64,000 nt of DNA from Erysipelotrichales bacterium. Lineage in GTDB: Bacteria > Bacillota_I > Bacilli_A > Acholeplasmatales > WRBM01. The notes beneath the pieces were generated by a model that had not been told where the DNA came from, made no database searches, and saw nothing but the letters and a program-made list of their open reading frames with translations. Shown here one piece after another: positions 10,301 through 18,028 of this stretch. Position 1 is the first letter of the stretch. Every line of letters starts with the position of its first letter. The stretch is from positions 1 to 64,000 of the forward strand of contig WRBM01000003.1 in assembly GCA_009784525.1 (NCBI GenBank), in the 5' to 3' direction. The position numbers and the translations under genes are program-made.

Positions 10301-10823
10301 TAATACTGCCTCTTACCGCAAAATCACCAATTCGCTCAACATTTTGTTTTCTTTTATAACCTAACATTAAAATTTTACGTCCCAATGTCGCAAAGTCATA
10401 AGTATTATTGAGTTTAAATTCCAATTGATTAGCTTGCCATTTCTCTGGTTTTAGTTGTTTCTTGATTAAACCTGATAAATGAGTAATAATAAGCTTTTTC
10501 TTGGGCTTTAAAAGATTTTCTAATGTATTAATTCTTTCCAATTTAAATTCATTGCTTGCGACATACATTTGGGCTGTAATTAATTCATCAGCCGGATAAA
10601 ATAAAACTTCGCCCGCTTCAAAAATATTACTTAAGGCATCATAAAATTTTGAAGCTAAAAAAAGTGTCGGCAAACTAACAAGAAAATTACCTTCTGCTTT
10701 AGCAAACAAGACACTTATTAAACTTATATAACCTTCTTCAGTCGCACCCTTTAAGCGAGCACTATTACTATTCTTGAATTCAGAAAATATTTCTTTATCT
10801 TTAAGATATTTATTTATTATCAT
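7389..10823 (-). CDS. mfd: transcription-repair coupling factor Mfd
   Basis: This 1144-residue protein has the full Mfd layout: UvrB-like N-terminal part, RNA-polymerase-interacting (CarD-like) domain near 470 (LLVHIDYGIGRYIGL), RecG-type SF2 helicase core with Walker A GDVGYGKTE near 622 and DEEQRFG near 722, motif VI QIRGRVGR, and the C-terminal TRCF domain. Mfd releases RNA polymerase stalled at DNA lesions and recruits UvrA. It starts 4 bases after the hemolysin III gene. Length is normal and no frameshift is seen. Confidence 0.97.
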   Translation of the reverse strand: MIINKYLKDKEIFSEFKNSNSARLKGATEEGYISLISVLFAKAEGNFLVSLPTLFLASKFYDALSNIFEAGEVLFYPADELITAQMYVASNEFKLERINTLENLLKPKKKLIITHLSGLIKKQLKPEKWQANQLEFKLNNTYDFATLGRKILMLGYKRKQNVERIGDFAVRGSIIDIFPVSSDYPIRLDFFGDNLDDIRNFRVSNQKSTDKLTYISFGPFSEMFFSEEEFSNGIKKIEGYINDNDLSNRESEKYQSDLQKLKDERDFDAMDHYIGFFDNDLTSVINFCEYEKIFLFDYERHQANYQKVITDLEQYAKEVEGYSIFKFEYFFDFARLLEKKKYFLLEGLTSLTGKFTSLDIRHVYQYAEEFKVLKNNLLADYQKKTIIFSLVNLNHFKIIKDLLSEAQLPFNLSEIKDLEINLINQYYPALELNKEKVIIYNEESLFKGYRKKNLRYKATNNEEKIKSHEDLKPGDLLVHIDYGIGRYIGLITMELDNLKRDYLHIQYHGDAKLYVPIEQFHQIMRYGGTERANPPLSKIGSSTWEKTKDKVKAKVKDISNKLIKLYAEREEAKGYQFASDTSQQLEFEDNFEYEETADQLKTISEVKKDMETSRPMDRLICGDVGYGKTEIALRAAFKAVMNNKQVAYLAPTTVLARQHFQTFEKRFKEFGGSVALLSRYTEGAKEKKILEGLKKGSVDVAIGTHRILSKDIVFKDLGLLVIDEEQRFGVLHKERIKEIKVNVDTITLTATPIPRTLQMSLVGIKDLSLLDTPPKNRYPIQTYVMERNDAVVREAIERELARGGQVFYLFNHVDTISVMAERIKEMVPEARVCFAHGQMSKSHLENIIEDFVQGIYDVLVCTTIIETGVDIPNTNTIIIHEAHLLGLSQLYQIRGRVGRSDKIAYCYLMIPKNKQITDKALLRLEAIKEFTELGSGFKIAMRDLSIRGAGDILGAEQSGFIDSVGIDLYMKILKDALNPDQKVSDEARKEVGGALGNRTVELKYVGYDELKIEVHRKIDEIKSFADLENIKMEIEDRFGKADDELLYYMYEKLFKFFAKVLTVENIEKSNTQLRIIISQAMSDQLNGEKLFQISHNYPNLFKLEYRYKRINIIYFHHLASLVWTKELALYLSEIVEAHQLDVVN

Positions 10824-10827
10824 TGTT

Positions 10828-11469
10828 CTATAAAATAAAATTATAAATAGCTAGAAAATGCAAGAGACTACCCATAATCACAAAAAAGTGCCAAATAAAA
10901 TGGAAATATTTTTTACGTCTTGATAAAGCATAAAAAGCGACTCCGGCACTATACATTACCCCACCTAAAATAGTAAGTAAAACCAAAGTTCCTGATTCTC
11001 TGGCGATAATTGACATATAAAAAACTCCCGACCAGCCTAAAGCTAAAAATAAGACAACATGTAAAGGATGATACTTTTTCGGCCAGATACACTTGCAGGT
11101 AATGCCAATTAAAGTTAAAGACCATTGCACAACAAAAACAGAGACACCTAATGGGCCGCCCATCGCAATTAGTAAGAATGGTGTATATGTAGATGTAATC
11201 AAGAGGTAAATCGATGCATGGTCAAATCGTTTCCAAAGAGCCTTAACTTTTGTGTCTGGACGAAAACAATGATATAGACAACTATTAGCATAAACAAGCA
11301 TTAAACCCATACCAAAAATAGCCATACTTACATACTCAACGGTACTTTCGGCTTTAATAAGCAAAAAGATTAAAGCCACAATTGCCAGAAAAAAAGCTAC
11401 ACCATGAGTTACAGCATTTCCGATTTCTTCACCTACAGTTTGATTTCTTTTTATTTTCAACCTCAACAC
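10828..11469 (-). CDS. hemolysin III/PAQR-family membrane protein
   Basis: A 213-residue protein with seven predicted membrane helices and the family's histidine sites: NAVTHGVAF near 23, SCLYHCF and FDHASIY in the middle, and HFIWHFF...LLH near the end. The family (YqfA/HlyIII) is related to adiponectin receptors and likely binds metal; the bacterial role is unclear despite the hemolysin name. The start is GTG with AAGGCGAGG before it. It is the first gene of the six-gene operon that includes mfd. Confidence 0.88.
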   Translation of the reverse strand: MLRLKIKRNQTVGEEIGNAVTHGVAFFLAIVALIFLLIKAESTVEYVSMAIFGMGLMLVYANSCLYHCFRPDTKVKALWKRFDHASIYLLITSTYTPFLLIAMGGPLGVSVFVVQWSLTLIGITCKCIWPKKYHPLHVVLFLALGWSGVFYMSIIARESGTLVLLTILGGVMYSAGVAFYALSRRKKYFHFIWHFFVIMGSLLHFLAIYNFIL

Positions 11470-11480
11470 CTCGCCTTAAA

Positions 11481-11509
11481 AGTATAACATTTTATATAAT
11501 ATTTTTCAA
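11481..11509 (-). promoter_or_regulatory. promoter of the hemolysin III-mfd operon
   Basis: On the minus strand TTGAAA (11509-11504) and TATACT (11486-11481) are 17 bases apart. It would give a very short leader before the GTG start. Confidence 0.5.
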
Positions 11510-11535
11510 TTGTTTTTAGAAGTTAGAAATAATTT

Positions 11536-11549
11536 GTGTAGCGCTTTTA
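11536..11549. promoter_or_regulatory. weak LacI/CcpA-type operator-like site
   Basis: TAAAAGCGCTACAC (minus strand) matches about 11 of 14 positions of the cre consensus TGWAARCGYTWNCW, with the AAGCGCT core. It overlaps the -35 region of the amidase gene at 11592. Similar, better sites lie at 42652 and 62667. Confidence 0.3.
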
Positions 11550-11561
11550 TTTAATTTGTAG

Positions 11562-11567
11562 TATAAT
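11562..11567 (+). promoter_or_regulatory. -10 box of the amidase-yhbY transcript
   Basis: A consensus TATAAT lies 24 bases before the amidase start. No good -35 box is present 16-18 bases upstream, where an operator-like sequence is found instead. Confidence 0.45.
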
Positions 11568-11591
11568 ATTTATACAAGAGAGGAGCTTGAA

Positions 11592-13169
11592 ATGAAAAAA
11601 ATATTATTTACTTTTCTTTGTCTTCTTGGCTTTACCGGCCTTATCGCCTGTCAAGGTGGTACAATAGACGATTTTTTTACGGAAATTGAGACGCGTCTTA
11701 GAGACTCAGTTCCTGAAAATACAGAGGCTAATCTTAATTTAATAACCGGACACTCTGGATCTACAATATCCTGGGTTTCCAGCAATCCCTTAATCATTGA
11801 TAATAGTGGCGCTTTACTAGAAAGTCAGGTCAAAACTATTATAACTCTTACTGCCTCTGTTACATTTCGCAGTGAGACTCGTGAATTCTCCTTCACAACA
11901 AACGTTGGTAGCGGGCTTTTTATTACCAGACATGATCTGATTTTTGATAATATCAGAACGAGAATACCAGCGACTCATCATAGTGATTTTACAGCTATTA
12001 CTACTATTTCTGATGTTGCATTTGGTTCAACTGTCCGGATTACTTCACAAAATCAAAATATCATGAACAATCAGGGCATTATTTTCAGAACGATAACTTC
12101 ACAAGATGTTATGTTAGATATTTCGATAACCTACCGAAATGTTGAAGTTGTTTTTCATAGACAGGTAACAGTATTACCATTAACTGGAGTTGAAATTATG
12201 AATTCATTAAGAGATTTAGTTAATAAGGAATTTGATCGATTAGAAGCTGGTGAAATTATGCAGCTAAGAACTTCTTTTCCGGAAATTGGCAGATCAGTAA
12301 CTTATTCTAGTTCAGAAATTGGCTTTGTGACTGCTTCAGGCCGAGTTCGTTATACTTTAAATCCTGGTGAAATAACGATTAAAGCTTATTTTATTGAACC
12401 TGGTGACAGACCATTAGTTGTTTTTGAAAGAACATTCACAAACCCTTTTGCGACTGACAATCGCGAAACCTTCTTTCAAAATTATCTTAATGATTTTTTC
12501 GAAAATCGTCTTTATATCAGTGATTTAAATCAAAGATCTTTAGATATAATTGAGGATATTCTTCCGCTTTACAGATATACAAGACCCGGAGAAATAATGG
12601 ACGTCCGTTATATAATCGTTCACGAAACAGCTAATACTAGAGAAGGTGCCGGGGCTCGCGGTCATAATGCTTTCCTACAAGGAAAAAGAGGGCCTGACGA
12701 TATTATCTCTTGGCACTTTACTGTAGATGACATAGAAATTTTCCAACATCTGCCGATTAATGAACGCGCTAATCACAATATGGATACTCCGCGTCCAAAT
12801 GGTGTTACAGATCATGGAATTGGCATCGAGCTTTGTGTTAATGTCGATAGTAATTTTCAAATAACAAAATTAAGAGGCGCTAGGCTTGTTGCTAAGATTA
12901 TGTATCAGTTAAGAACTGAGCATGGTGTCTATTTAACAATGAACGATATTCGCCAACACAATGAATTCAGTATCTTTCATAAAGATTGTCCACAAATTAT
13001 GCGTACCGAAGATACTTGGGCAGATTTTATTGAATTAGTTGGCTTTGAATTATTTAAAATTGAACATCCAGATGTTGAAATCAGTTTTGACTCGGGGCAA
13101 ATCAAACAAGCATTTAACGATCGTATTTTTATTTTACACGCTCCACTTAACTTTACAATCAAGAGGTAA
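11592..13169 (+). CDS. lipoprotein N-acetylmuramoyl-L-alanine amidase
   Basis: The 525-residue product has a signal peptide with lipobox L-I-A-C (Cys at 20), about 300 residues of repeated beta domains of the atypical bacterial Ig-like type (ISWVSSNPLIIDNSGALL is the clearest unit), and a C-terminal Amidase_2 domain (about 335-500). Likely zinc and catalytic residues sit in IIVHETAN, ISWHFTVD, RANHN and HKDCP. Such enzymes cut the bond between MurNAc and the stem peptide of peptidoglycan. The domain order resembles the lipoprotein amidase at 60832, so the two look like paralogues. The ribosome site is AGAGGAG. Confidence 0.85.
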   Translation: MKKILFTFLCLLGFTGLIACQGGTIDDFFTEIETRLRDSVPENTEANLNLITGHSGSTISWVSSNPLIIDNSGALLESQVKTIITLTASVTFRSETREFSFTTNVGSGLFITRHDLIFDNIRTRIPATHHSDFTAITTISDVAFGSTVRITSQNQNIMNNQGIIFRTITSQDVMLDISITYRNVEVVFHRQVTVLPLTGVEIMNSLRDLVNKEFDRLEAGEIMQLRTSFPEIGRSVTYSSSEIGFVTASGRVRYTLNPGEITIKAYFIEPGDRPLVVFERTFTNPFATDNRETFFQNYLNDFFENRLYISDLNQRSLDIIEDILPLYRYTRPGEIMDVRYIIVHETANTREGAGARGHNAFLQGKRGPDDIISWHFTVDDIEIFQHLPINERANHNMDTPRPNGVTDHGIGIELCVNVDSNFQITKLRGARLVAKIMYQLRTEHGVYLTMNDIRQHNEFSIFHKDCPQIMRTEDTWADFIELVGFELFKIEHPDVEISFDSGQIKQAFNDRIFILHAPLNFTIKR

Positions 13170-13171
13170 AC

Positions 13172-13471
13172 ATGATAACTACTAAACAAAAGGTCCATTT
13201 AAGAAGTCTGGCTCATTCTTTGAAGCCCGTATTTCAAATCGGCAAAGAAGGAATTTCAGCTAATCAAATTATTGATTTATCTAATTACTTACATAAGTAC
13301 GAACTTATGAAAGTAAGCATTCTAAATAACTGCCTAGAGTCACCAGAAAATCTGATTGCAGAAATTGAAGCAAACGATATTATGGTGATTCAGTTAATTG
13401 GAAAAACACTAGTATTATACAAACAAAATAAGAAACTAGCAAAGAGTATTGATTTATCAAAAATAAAATAA
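13172..13471 (+). CDS. yhbY: ribosome-assembly RNA-binding protein YhbY
   Basis: A 99-residue single CRM-domain protein: KVHLRSLAHSLKPVFQIGKEGIS at the start (family GKxGxS loop), then the helix and strand pattern ending in VIQLIGKTLVLYK. YhbY (YqeI) binds rRNA during large-subunit assembly. It begins 2 bases after the amidase stop with its own site (AGAGG), so it is co-transcribed with a functionally unrelated gene. Confidence 0.92.
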   Translation: MITTKQKVHLRSLAHSLKPVFQIGKEGISANQIIDLSNYLHKYELMKVSILNNCLESPENLIAEIEANDIMVIQLIGKTLVLYKQNKKLAKSIDLSKIK

Positions 13472-13498
13472 AAGCGAGGACATATTCTTCGCTTTTTC
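13470..13498. terminator. bidirectional terminator
   Basis: AAAAGCGA and TCGCTTTT pair perfectly around an 11-base loop, followed by T-rich sequence. It separates yhbY (plus) from the convergent YcxB-like gene (minus). Confidence 0.8.
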
Positions 13499-13507
13499 AT
13501 TTTTTGT

Positions 13508-14062
13508 TTAAGTGCGCCTATTTCTATGATTGTTCTCAGTCATTTTTGCTTTTAGAAAAGCATAGATAGTGTGGCAATTTCCTAAGTCAATCTTCGCTTT
13601 TTCAATAAATATATTTTGCTTATTTCTAGAGGTTATAATTATGAGATTTTTACTTAGTGCAACTTTCTTAATAATATTATAACTCCAGTTCATTTTATTT
13701 TGATTTTCCGGATTAATTACGACTATTTCTTTTTCAAACAAATGAGTCGTTTGTTCTACTTCTTTTCCACTATTATTCTCCAATAAACGTTTATAAGTTG
13801 TATTAATTCCCAGTTTTAAAGTAAAATAACAAAAAGGAATTAAAAACAACAAAATAAAGCCACAAATAAAAACAACCCAAGGAAATTCTTCTGAATTCAA
13901 GTTTAATAAAAGCGATGTAATCACAAAGAATGTTCCAAGTAATAATAACCAGAAAAAGAAGCGACCATTATTATAATAATATTTAAAGCCAAACTCCAAT
14001 AAATTTTCTTTATTGTATAAAGCACTTCCCGAATATTTTAGTTCATTTATAGTTTCTTCCAC
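13508..14062 (-). CDS. YcxB-like membrane protein
   Basis: A 184-residue protein with two adjacent membrane helices (about 32-52 and 60-85) and a soluble C-terminal half (IIKKVALSKNLIIITSR, then IDLGNCHTIYAFLKAK). This layout resembles YcxB-like proteins, whose role is unknown. It lies 12 bases downstream of the DUF1294 gene and probably shares its transcript. Confidence 0.6.
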   Translation of the reverse strand: MEETINELKYSGSALYNKENLLEFGFKYYYNNGRFFFWLLLLGTFFVITSLLLNLNSEEFPWVVFICGFILLFLIPFCYFTLKLGINTTYKRLLENNSGKEVEQTTHLFEKEIVVINPENQNKMNWSYNIIKKVALSKNLIIITSRNKQNIFIEKAKIDLGNCHTIYAFLKAKMTENNHRNRRT

Positions 14063-14074
14063 AATGATTCTCCT

Positions 14075-14440
14075 TTATTCTATAATTCTTAAAATCGCAA
14101 TACAACCAACAATTATTAAGCCATTAATCAAAATAAACAACGGTGTCCCTAAAGATAAATCAACAAGATTATTAGCGATAAATATACTAACAATTGCTAA
14201 ATTACTGACTAAAATCAATACAGGAATTCCATAATAAAATTTAGCTTCTTCGTTTTTGTGCTTTAACAAATGCATAGCAGTAAAAGTCCCTAAGCCACCT
14301 CCAAAAATGGCGAAAGTAAAAAGAACTTTTTCTTTTATGCTTTGGTTTTCATCTTCCAAAGTCACTTTCTTATCACGACGCATTAGAAAAAATGATATAA
14401 AATTTACAATTATTAAAAAGAAAAACATAAAGCCGACCAT
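14075..14440 (-). CDS. DUF1294-family membrane protein
   Basis: A 121-residue protein with about four membrane helices. The motif FGGGLGTFTAMHLLKHKNEEAKF followed by a hydrophobic GIPVLILV segment is characteristic of DUF1294, as is the MRRDK motif after the first helix. Function is unknown. A ribosome site (ATGGAGA) precedes the ATG. The extra C-terminal helices make it somewhat longer than the core family. Confidence 0.75.
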   Translation of the reverse strand: MVGFMFFFLIIVNFISFFLMRRDKKVTLEDENQSIKEKVLFTFAIFGGGLGTFTAMHLLKHKNEEAKFYYGIPVLILVSNLAIVSIFIANNLVDLSLGTPLFILINGLIIVGCIAILRIIE

Positions 14441-14590
14441 TTTCTAATCTCCATTCTTTTCAAACTAAACTACAAAGTTTCTAATAATTATCTTTATAAT
14501 ATACTATTATATTATAAAATGATTCTAAATACCAGCTCTATTTCTATAACTATTTCAACAAAAATCAAAAGAGCTTTATTATCCTAGTAG

Positions 14591-14619
14591 TTGACAAACA
14601 AAGATTAACAATGTATAAT
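14591..14619 (+). promoter_or_regulatory. consensus promoter of the HAD-G1PDH operon
   Basis: TTGACA (14591-14596) and TATAAT (14614-14619) are separated by exactly 17 bases, a perfect housekeeping promoter. The predicted leader is about 145 bases. Confidence 0.85.
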
Positions 14620-14674
14620 TAACGTATAAATCAGCGAACTACCCAAACATTAAACTCTGACTTTAAGAAAACTT

Positions 14675-14703
14675 GCTTACTACAAGAAGTAAGCTAATTT
14701 TTA
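14675..14703 (+). promoter_or_regulatory. leader hairpin before the HAD gene
   Basis: GCTTACT and AGTAAGC pair around ACAAGA, then TAATTTTTAG follows. It lies inside the transcript leader and could act as a weak attenuator or protect the RNA end. I cannot match it to a known riboswitch. Confidence 0.35.
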
Positions 14704-14772
14704 GTTAAACACTTTCTATAAATCAAAAGTTAATACATAATCAATAAACAAGTTATGATTGGAGACAATAAT

Positions 14773-15438
14773 ATGATAAAAAAGAAGATTGCCTTTGTGA
14801 CAGATTTTGATGGGACTATATCTGATCAGGATTTTTTCCATCATCTTAGAGATAACATATTTGACGAATCAGCGCTTACGCCTTGGAATGATTATCTAGA
14901 TGGAAAAATTTCTCATTTTGATGCTTTAAAAAACATCTATGGCACTTTACGTATTTGTGATAATGAAATAGTTGATTTAGTAAAAAAAGTGACTATTGAT
15001 GAATGGGTCACACCTACTTTTAAACTTCTTCATGAAGCGAATGTGCCGATATATATTGCTAGCGCGGGTTGTGATTATTATATTAATTTATTGATTGGTG
15101 AAGAAATAAAAAAATATAACATTACCTTAATAACAAATCCAAGTAGTTATTCAAAAGAGACTGGTTTAGTAATGGAAAGACCATTAAAGAGTCATTCTTA
15201 TTATGATGAAAATATTGGCATTTCTAAAGAAAGACTTGTAAAACAACTTCAGGATAATCGCCAATATGTTGTTTTTGCGGGTGATGGTCCTCCAGATTTT
15301 GAACCTGCAAAGATTGCGGATATTGTTTTTGCGAAAAAATTTTTACTCGAAAAATGTCTTAAAAACAATATAAAAACCGAAAAATTTACTAGTTTTAAAG
15401 ACATTTATCTTTTCTTTATAAAGGAGTTAAAAAAATGA
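14773..15438 (+). CDS. HAD-superfamily phosphatase (MtnX/SerB-like)
   Basis: The 221-residue protein has the HAD nucleophile motif DFDGT at residues 11-15, motif II at IASAG and motif III/IV at FAGDGPPDFEPAKIAD. It is of the MtnX/phosphoserine-phosphatase type. An in-frame ATG at 14755 is possible, but GGAG sits 8 bases before the ATG at 14773, which I take as the start. The stop overlaps the start of the glycerol-1-phosphate dehydrogenase gene (ATGA), so the two enzymes may act in sequence, for example on glycerol 1-phosphate. The substrate is an inference. Confidence 0.75.
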   Translation: MIKKKIAFVTDFDGTISDQDFFHHLRDNIFDESALTPWNDYLDGKISHFDALKNIYGTLRICDNEIVDLVKKVTIDEWVTPTFKLLHEANVPIYIASAGCDYYINLLIGEEIKKYNITLITNPSSYSKETGLVMERPLKSHSYYDENIGISKERLVKQLQDNRQYVVFAGDGPPDFEPAKIADIVFAKKFLLEKCLKNNIKTEKFTSFKDIYLFFIKELKK

Positions 15439-16505
15439 GAGCAGTTGATGCGACTAACAAACAAATAGAGATTCCTTATCTCCTTAAAATTGGCTCTAAT
15501 AAAACCTCTAGAATCGGAAAATATCTTTATGATAAAGGTATGTTGCGGATTGCTCTTTTTATGGGAGAAGGTATCGAGGCATTAGTTGGTAAAACCTTAA
15601 GAGATAGCTTAAAGACTAATGGAATCGAAATACTTTATGAGCAGATTGTCTCTTCTGTTGAAATTGATGATATTACGCATCTAGCTTTTTCGCTTCCAAC
15701 TGTAACAGCTATAGTTGGTGTTGGTGGCGGTAAAACATTAGATTTCGCTAAATTTGCCTCTCATCTTTTAAGGATACCATTTATCAGTGTACCAACTTCT
15801 ATCTCAAACGATGGCTTTGGTAGTTCTTCAGCTTCCCTAACTATTCGTGGTAAACGAAAATCTGTCAAAGCAGCTAGTCCTTTTGGAATTGTAATTGACT
15901 TAGATATAATTAAAAATATTCCTGATATCTTTATGTATTCAGGCATTGGCGATATGATTTCTAAAATCACCGCTCTCAAAGACTGGCAAATCGCAAGAGA
16001 CAAAGGCTTAGCTCGTTTTGTTGACTTTGCGTCAATGATGGCATATAACTCACTTGATATTTTATTTTTAAAGCATTCCTTTGATATCCGTTGCGAAAGC
16101 TTCCAAAGGAGCTTAGCTTCTTCTTTAATGATAAGTGGCCTAGCGATGGAGATTGCCGGTTCATCAAGACCAGCAAGTGGTTCAGAACATTTAATTTCAC
16201 ATGCTTTAGATGAAATAGCTGAAAATCCTAAAATGCATGGTATTCAGGTAGGTATCGCTACTTATTTATGTGCGCTCTTGCAAAATAATGAGCAAATTGA
16301 AAATATTAAGCTTGTATTTGAAAAAACAGGATTCTTGAGTTTCGCACAAAAAAATCCTTTCAGGTATGATGAGTTTGTGGAAGCTCTAAAGTTAGCACCT
16401 TCTATTAAAAGAAACTTCTATACAATTTTATCGGAGCCTGATAGTTTTAAAAGAGCTATTGATTTTATTAAAAATGATAGCTTGTTAAAAACAGTTATTA
16501 TTTAA
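15435..16505 (+). CDS. sn-glycerol-1-phosphate dehydrogenase (AraM/EgsA family)
   Basis: The 356-residue protein belongs to the iron/zinc alcohol dehydrogenase fold. It carries GVGGGKTLDFAK near 95 (nucleotide loop) and SVPTSISNDGFGSSSAS near 117, which mark the glycerol-1-phosphate dehydrogenase branch, and a metal-site histidine region GSEHLISHALDE near 250. The family reduces dihydroxyacetone phosphate to sn-glycerol 1-phosphate, the archaeal-type enantiomer; Bacillus AraM is the bacterial example. It is translationally coupled to a HAD phosphatase. No prenyltransferase such as PcrB is in the window. Confidence 0.85.
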   Translation: MRAVDATNKQIEIPYLLKIGSNKTSRIGKYLYDKGMLRIALFMGEGIEALVGKTLRDSLKTNGIEILYEQIVSSVEIDDITHLAFSLPTVTAIVGVGGGKTLDFAKFASHLLRIPFISVPTSISNDGFGSSSASLTIRGKRKSVKAASPFGIVIDLDIIKNIPDIFMYSGIGDMISKITALKDWQIARDKGLARFVDFASMMAYNSLDILFLKHSFDIRCESFQRSLASSLMISGLAMEIAGSSRPASGSEHLISHALDEIAENPKMHGIQVGIATYLCALLQNNEQIENIKLVFEKTGFLSFAQKNPFRYDEFVEALKLAPSIKRNFYTILSEPDSFKRAIDFIKNDSLLKTVII

Positions 16506-16518
16506 TTTAATAGAAAGC

Positions 16519-16556
16519 CAGATAATAGCTTAAGTGTCATATTATCTGTTTTTTTT
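16519..16556 (+). terminator. terminator of the HAD-G1PDH operon
   Basis: CAGATAATA and TATTATCTG pair perfectly over nine bases and are followed by eight T. Confidence 0.9.
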
Positions 16557-16643
16557 ATAGTTATATTTGCTTTGCAAAATGATTACTTAAACTTTCTCCG
16601 GCAAATACATACTTTCGCATGTAATTTATTTAAAAGCTTTAAA

Positions 16644-17912
16644 TCAATTTTTTAAACAACCTAACGGAACAACTAAAACACCTGTTTCTGTCGTATAAGC
16701 TAAATCCGTCCCTGTAATAACCATCAAAAATTCAGGATGCCCAAGCCGAGGTTCATTTTCAACAATCAATCTTTTCAATTTATGCAAATTTTCTTCAGCC
16801 TCTTTAATTCTATGACCACCAAGTTTTACTTCTATTAAAGCATATTTGCCGTTATCAAAATGTAAGACATTATCACATTCTAATCCAAATCTATCTCTAT
16901 AGTGTCTAAGATAGCCTCCTATAGAATTTGCATAAATACTTAAATCTCTATTAACAAGATTTTCAAACAAAACACCAAAAGTTTTCACATCCAACATTAA
17001 ATCTTTCGGAGACGATCCGAGTGCAGATACGGCCAAAGAAGGGTCAACCATTGTCTTTTTTGGTGCCAATCTAATTGCTGTTTTAGATCTTATATTAGGA
17101 TTCCAAGCCTCAACTTCTTCGATAATATAAAGTTTCTTTAATACATCTAAATAATCTTTTATTGTTCTTTCACTTATATCAGAATAATTTGCTTTTATAT
17201 CATCAAATAAAGCTTTATTTGAGTCAATAGTTGCTATTTGTCTAGCATATGATTTCAAAATAGTTTTAGTTAGAAGCGGATTCCTTTTTACTCCATCTAC
17301 TCTTGAAACATCAGATTCACATAAAACATCAAAATAATTTTTAGCTACATCCAAAGCTTTCTTTTCATCTAATTTAAGACTATTAGGCCATCCACCACGA
17401 CATAAAACATAAGCAAGTTTTTCATAAGTTAAATTGCTCACTTTTCCATCAATGTCTTTTTTTCCCATTAATATATCAGAAAGCGAAATAGTACCGTTTG
17501 ATTCCCTGCTTTCATATAAACTCATAGACTTCATTTTAATAATCGCAAAACGTCCTGTTCCACTATGCAATGTGGGATCTTCTGTTGGCGTTGAAGAACC
17601 TGTTAGAATAAATTGAGATACCAGAGACGACTTATCAATCGAGTATCTTACAGCGTTCCATAATTTAGGAGCGAGCTGCCATTCATCGATTAAGCGCGGT
17701 TTAAGTCCTTCTAATAAAAGAGAAGGTTTTGTTTTAGCCAACTCTAGATAATTCTCTTGCAAATCAGGATCTTGCAACTCTAAAAAGCTTTTAGTAAATT
17801 GCTTAGCACTCGTAGTTTTTCCACACCACTTTGGTCCTTTTATTACAATTGCACCAGTAGTCTCAAGTTTATCTTGAATTTCTCTATCAACTAGTCTATT
17901 TATGTATTTCAT
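16644..17912 (-). CDS. AAA ATPase with DUF4143 domain
   Basis: The 422-residue protein starts with an AAA ATPase domain: Walker A GPKWCGKTT (about 26-34), Walker B RLIDEWQ and a sensor-like ILTGSST. A C-terminal DUF4143 part follows, with the nuclease-fold-like stretch YALIEVKLGG. This family is widespread in bacteria and archaea, often in accessory regions, and its role is not established. It has its own promoter with a tandem repeat just upstream. The start (MKYINRLVDREI) matches the family. Confidence 0.9.
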   Translation of the reverse strand: MKYINRLVDREIQDKLETTGAIVIKGPKWCGKTTSAKQFTKSFLELQDPDLQENYLELAKTKPSLLLEGLKPRLIDEWQLAPKLWNAVRYSIDKSSLVSQFILTGSSTPTEDPTLHSGTGRFAIIKMKSMSLYESRESNGTISLSDILMGKKDIDGKVSNLTYEKLAYVLCRGGWPNSLKLDEKKALDVAKNYFDVLCESDVSRVDGVKRNPLLTKTILKSYARQIATIDSNKALFDDIKANYSDISERTIKDYLDVLKKLYIIEEVEAWNPNIRSKTAIRLAPKKTMVDPSLAVSALGSSPKDLMLDVKTFGVLFENLVNRDLSIYANSIGGYLRHYRDRFGLECDNVLHFDNGKYALIEVKLGGHRIKEAEENLHKLKRLIVENEPRLGHPEFLMVITGTDLAYTTETGVLVVPLGCLKN

Positions 17913-17933
17913 AGAATCAATCCTTTGATTAAT

Positions 17934-17962
17934 ATTATACTATGAAAAACACTTTAAAGCAA
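17934..17962 (-). promoter_or_regulatory. promoter of the AAA/DUF4143 gene
   Basis: On the minus strand TTGCTT (17962-17957) and TATAAT (17939-17934) are 17 bases apart. The 23-bp tandem repeat begins 4 bases upstream of the -35 box. Confidence 0.65.
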
Positions 17963-17966
17963 CATT

Positions 17967-18028
17967 ATTTCACTAATTTGTAGCATTTCATTTCACTAAT
18001 TTGTAGCATTTCATTTCACTAATTTGTA
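17967..18028. repeat. 23-bp tandem repeat, two full copies plus a partial third
   Basis: The unit (ATTTCACTAATTTG then TAGCATTTC) occurs exactly at 17967-17989 and 17990-18012. A third, partial copy at 18013-18028 runs into the last codons of the DUF1801 gene. There are no spacers, so it is not a CRISPR array. Its place just upstream of a promoter suggests a binding site array. Confidence 0.9.

Noticed and set aside
12675-13198. Open frames antisense to the amidase gene
   Set aside because: They lack ribosome sites and family motifs and lie within a gene with clear homology on the other strand.
14626-14772. Riboswitch in the HAD gene leader
   Set aside because: Only one short hairpin is visible and no conserved aptamer core could be recognised.
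17967-18028. CRISPR array
   Set aside because: The repeat units abut directly with no spacers, and no cas gene is near.
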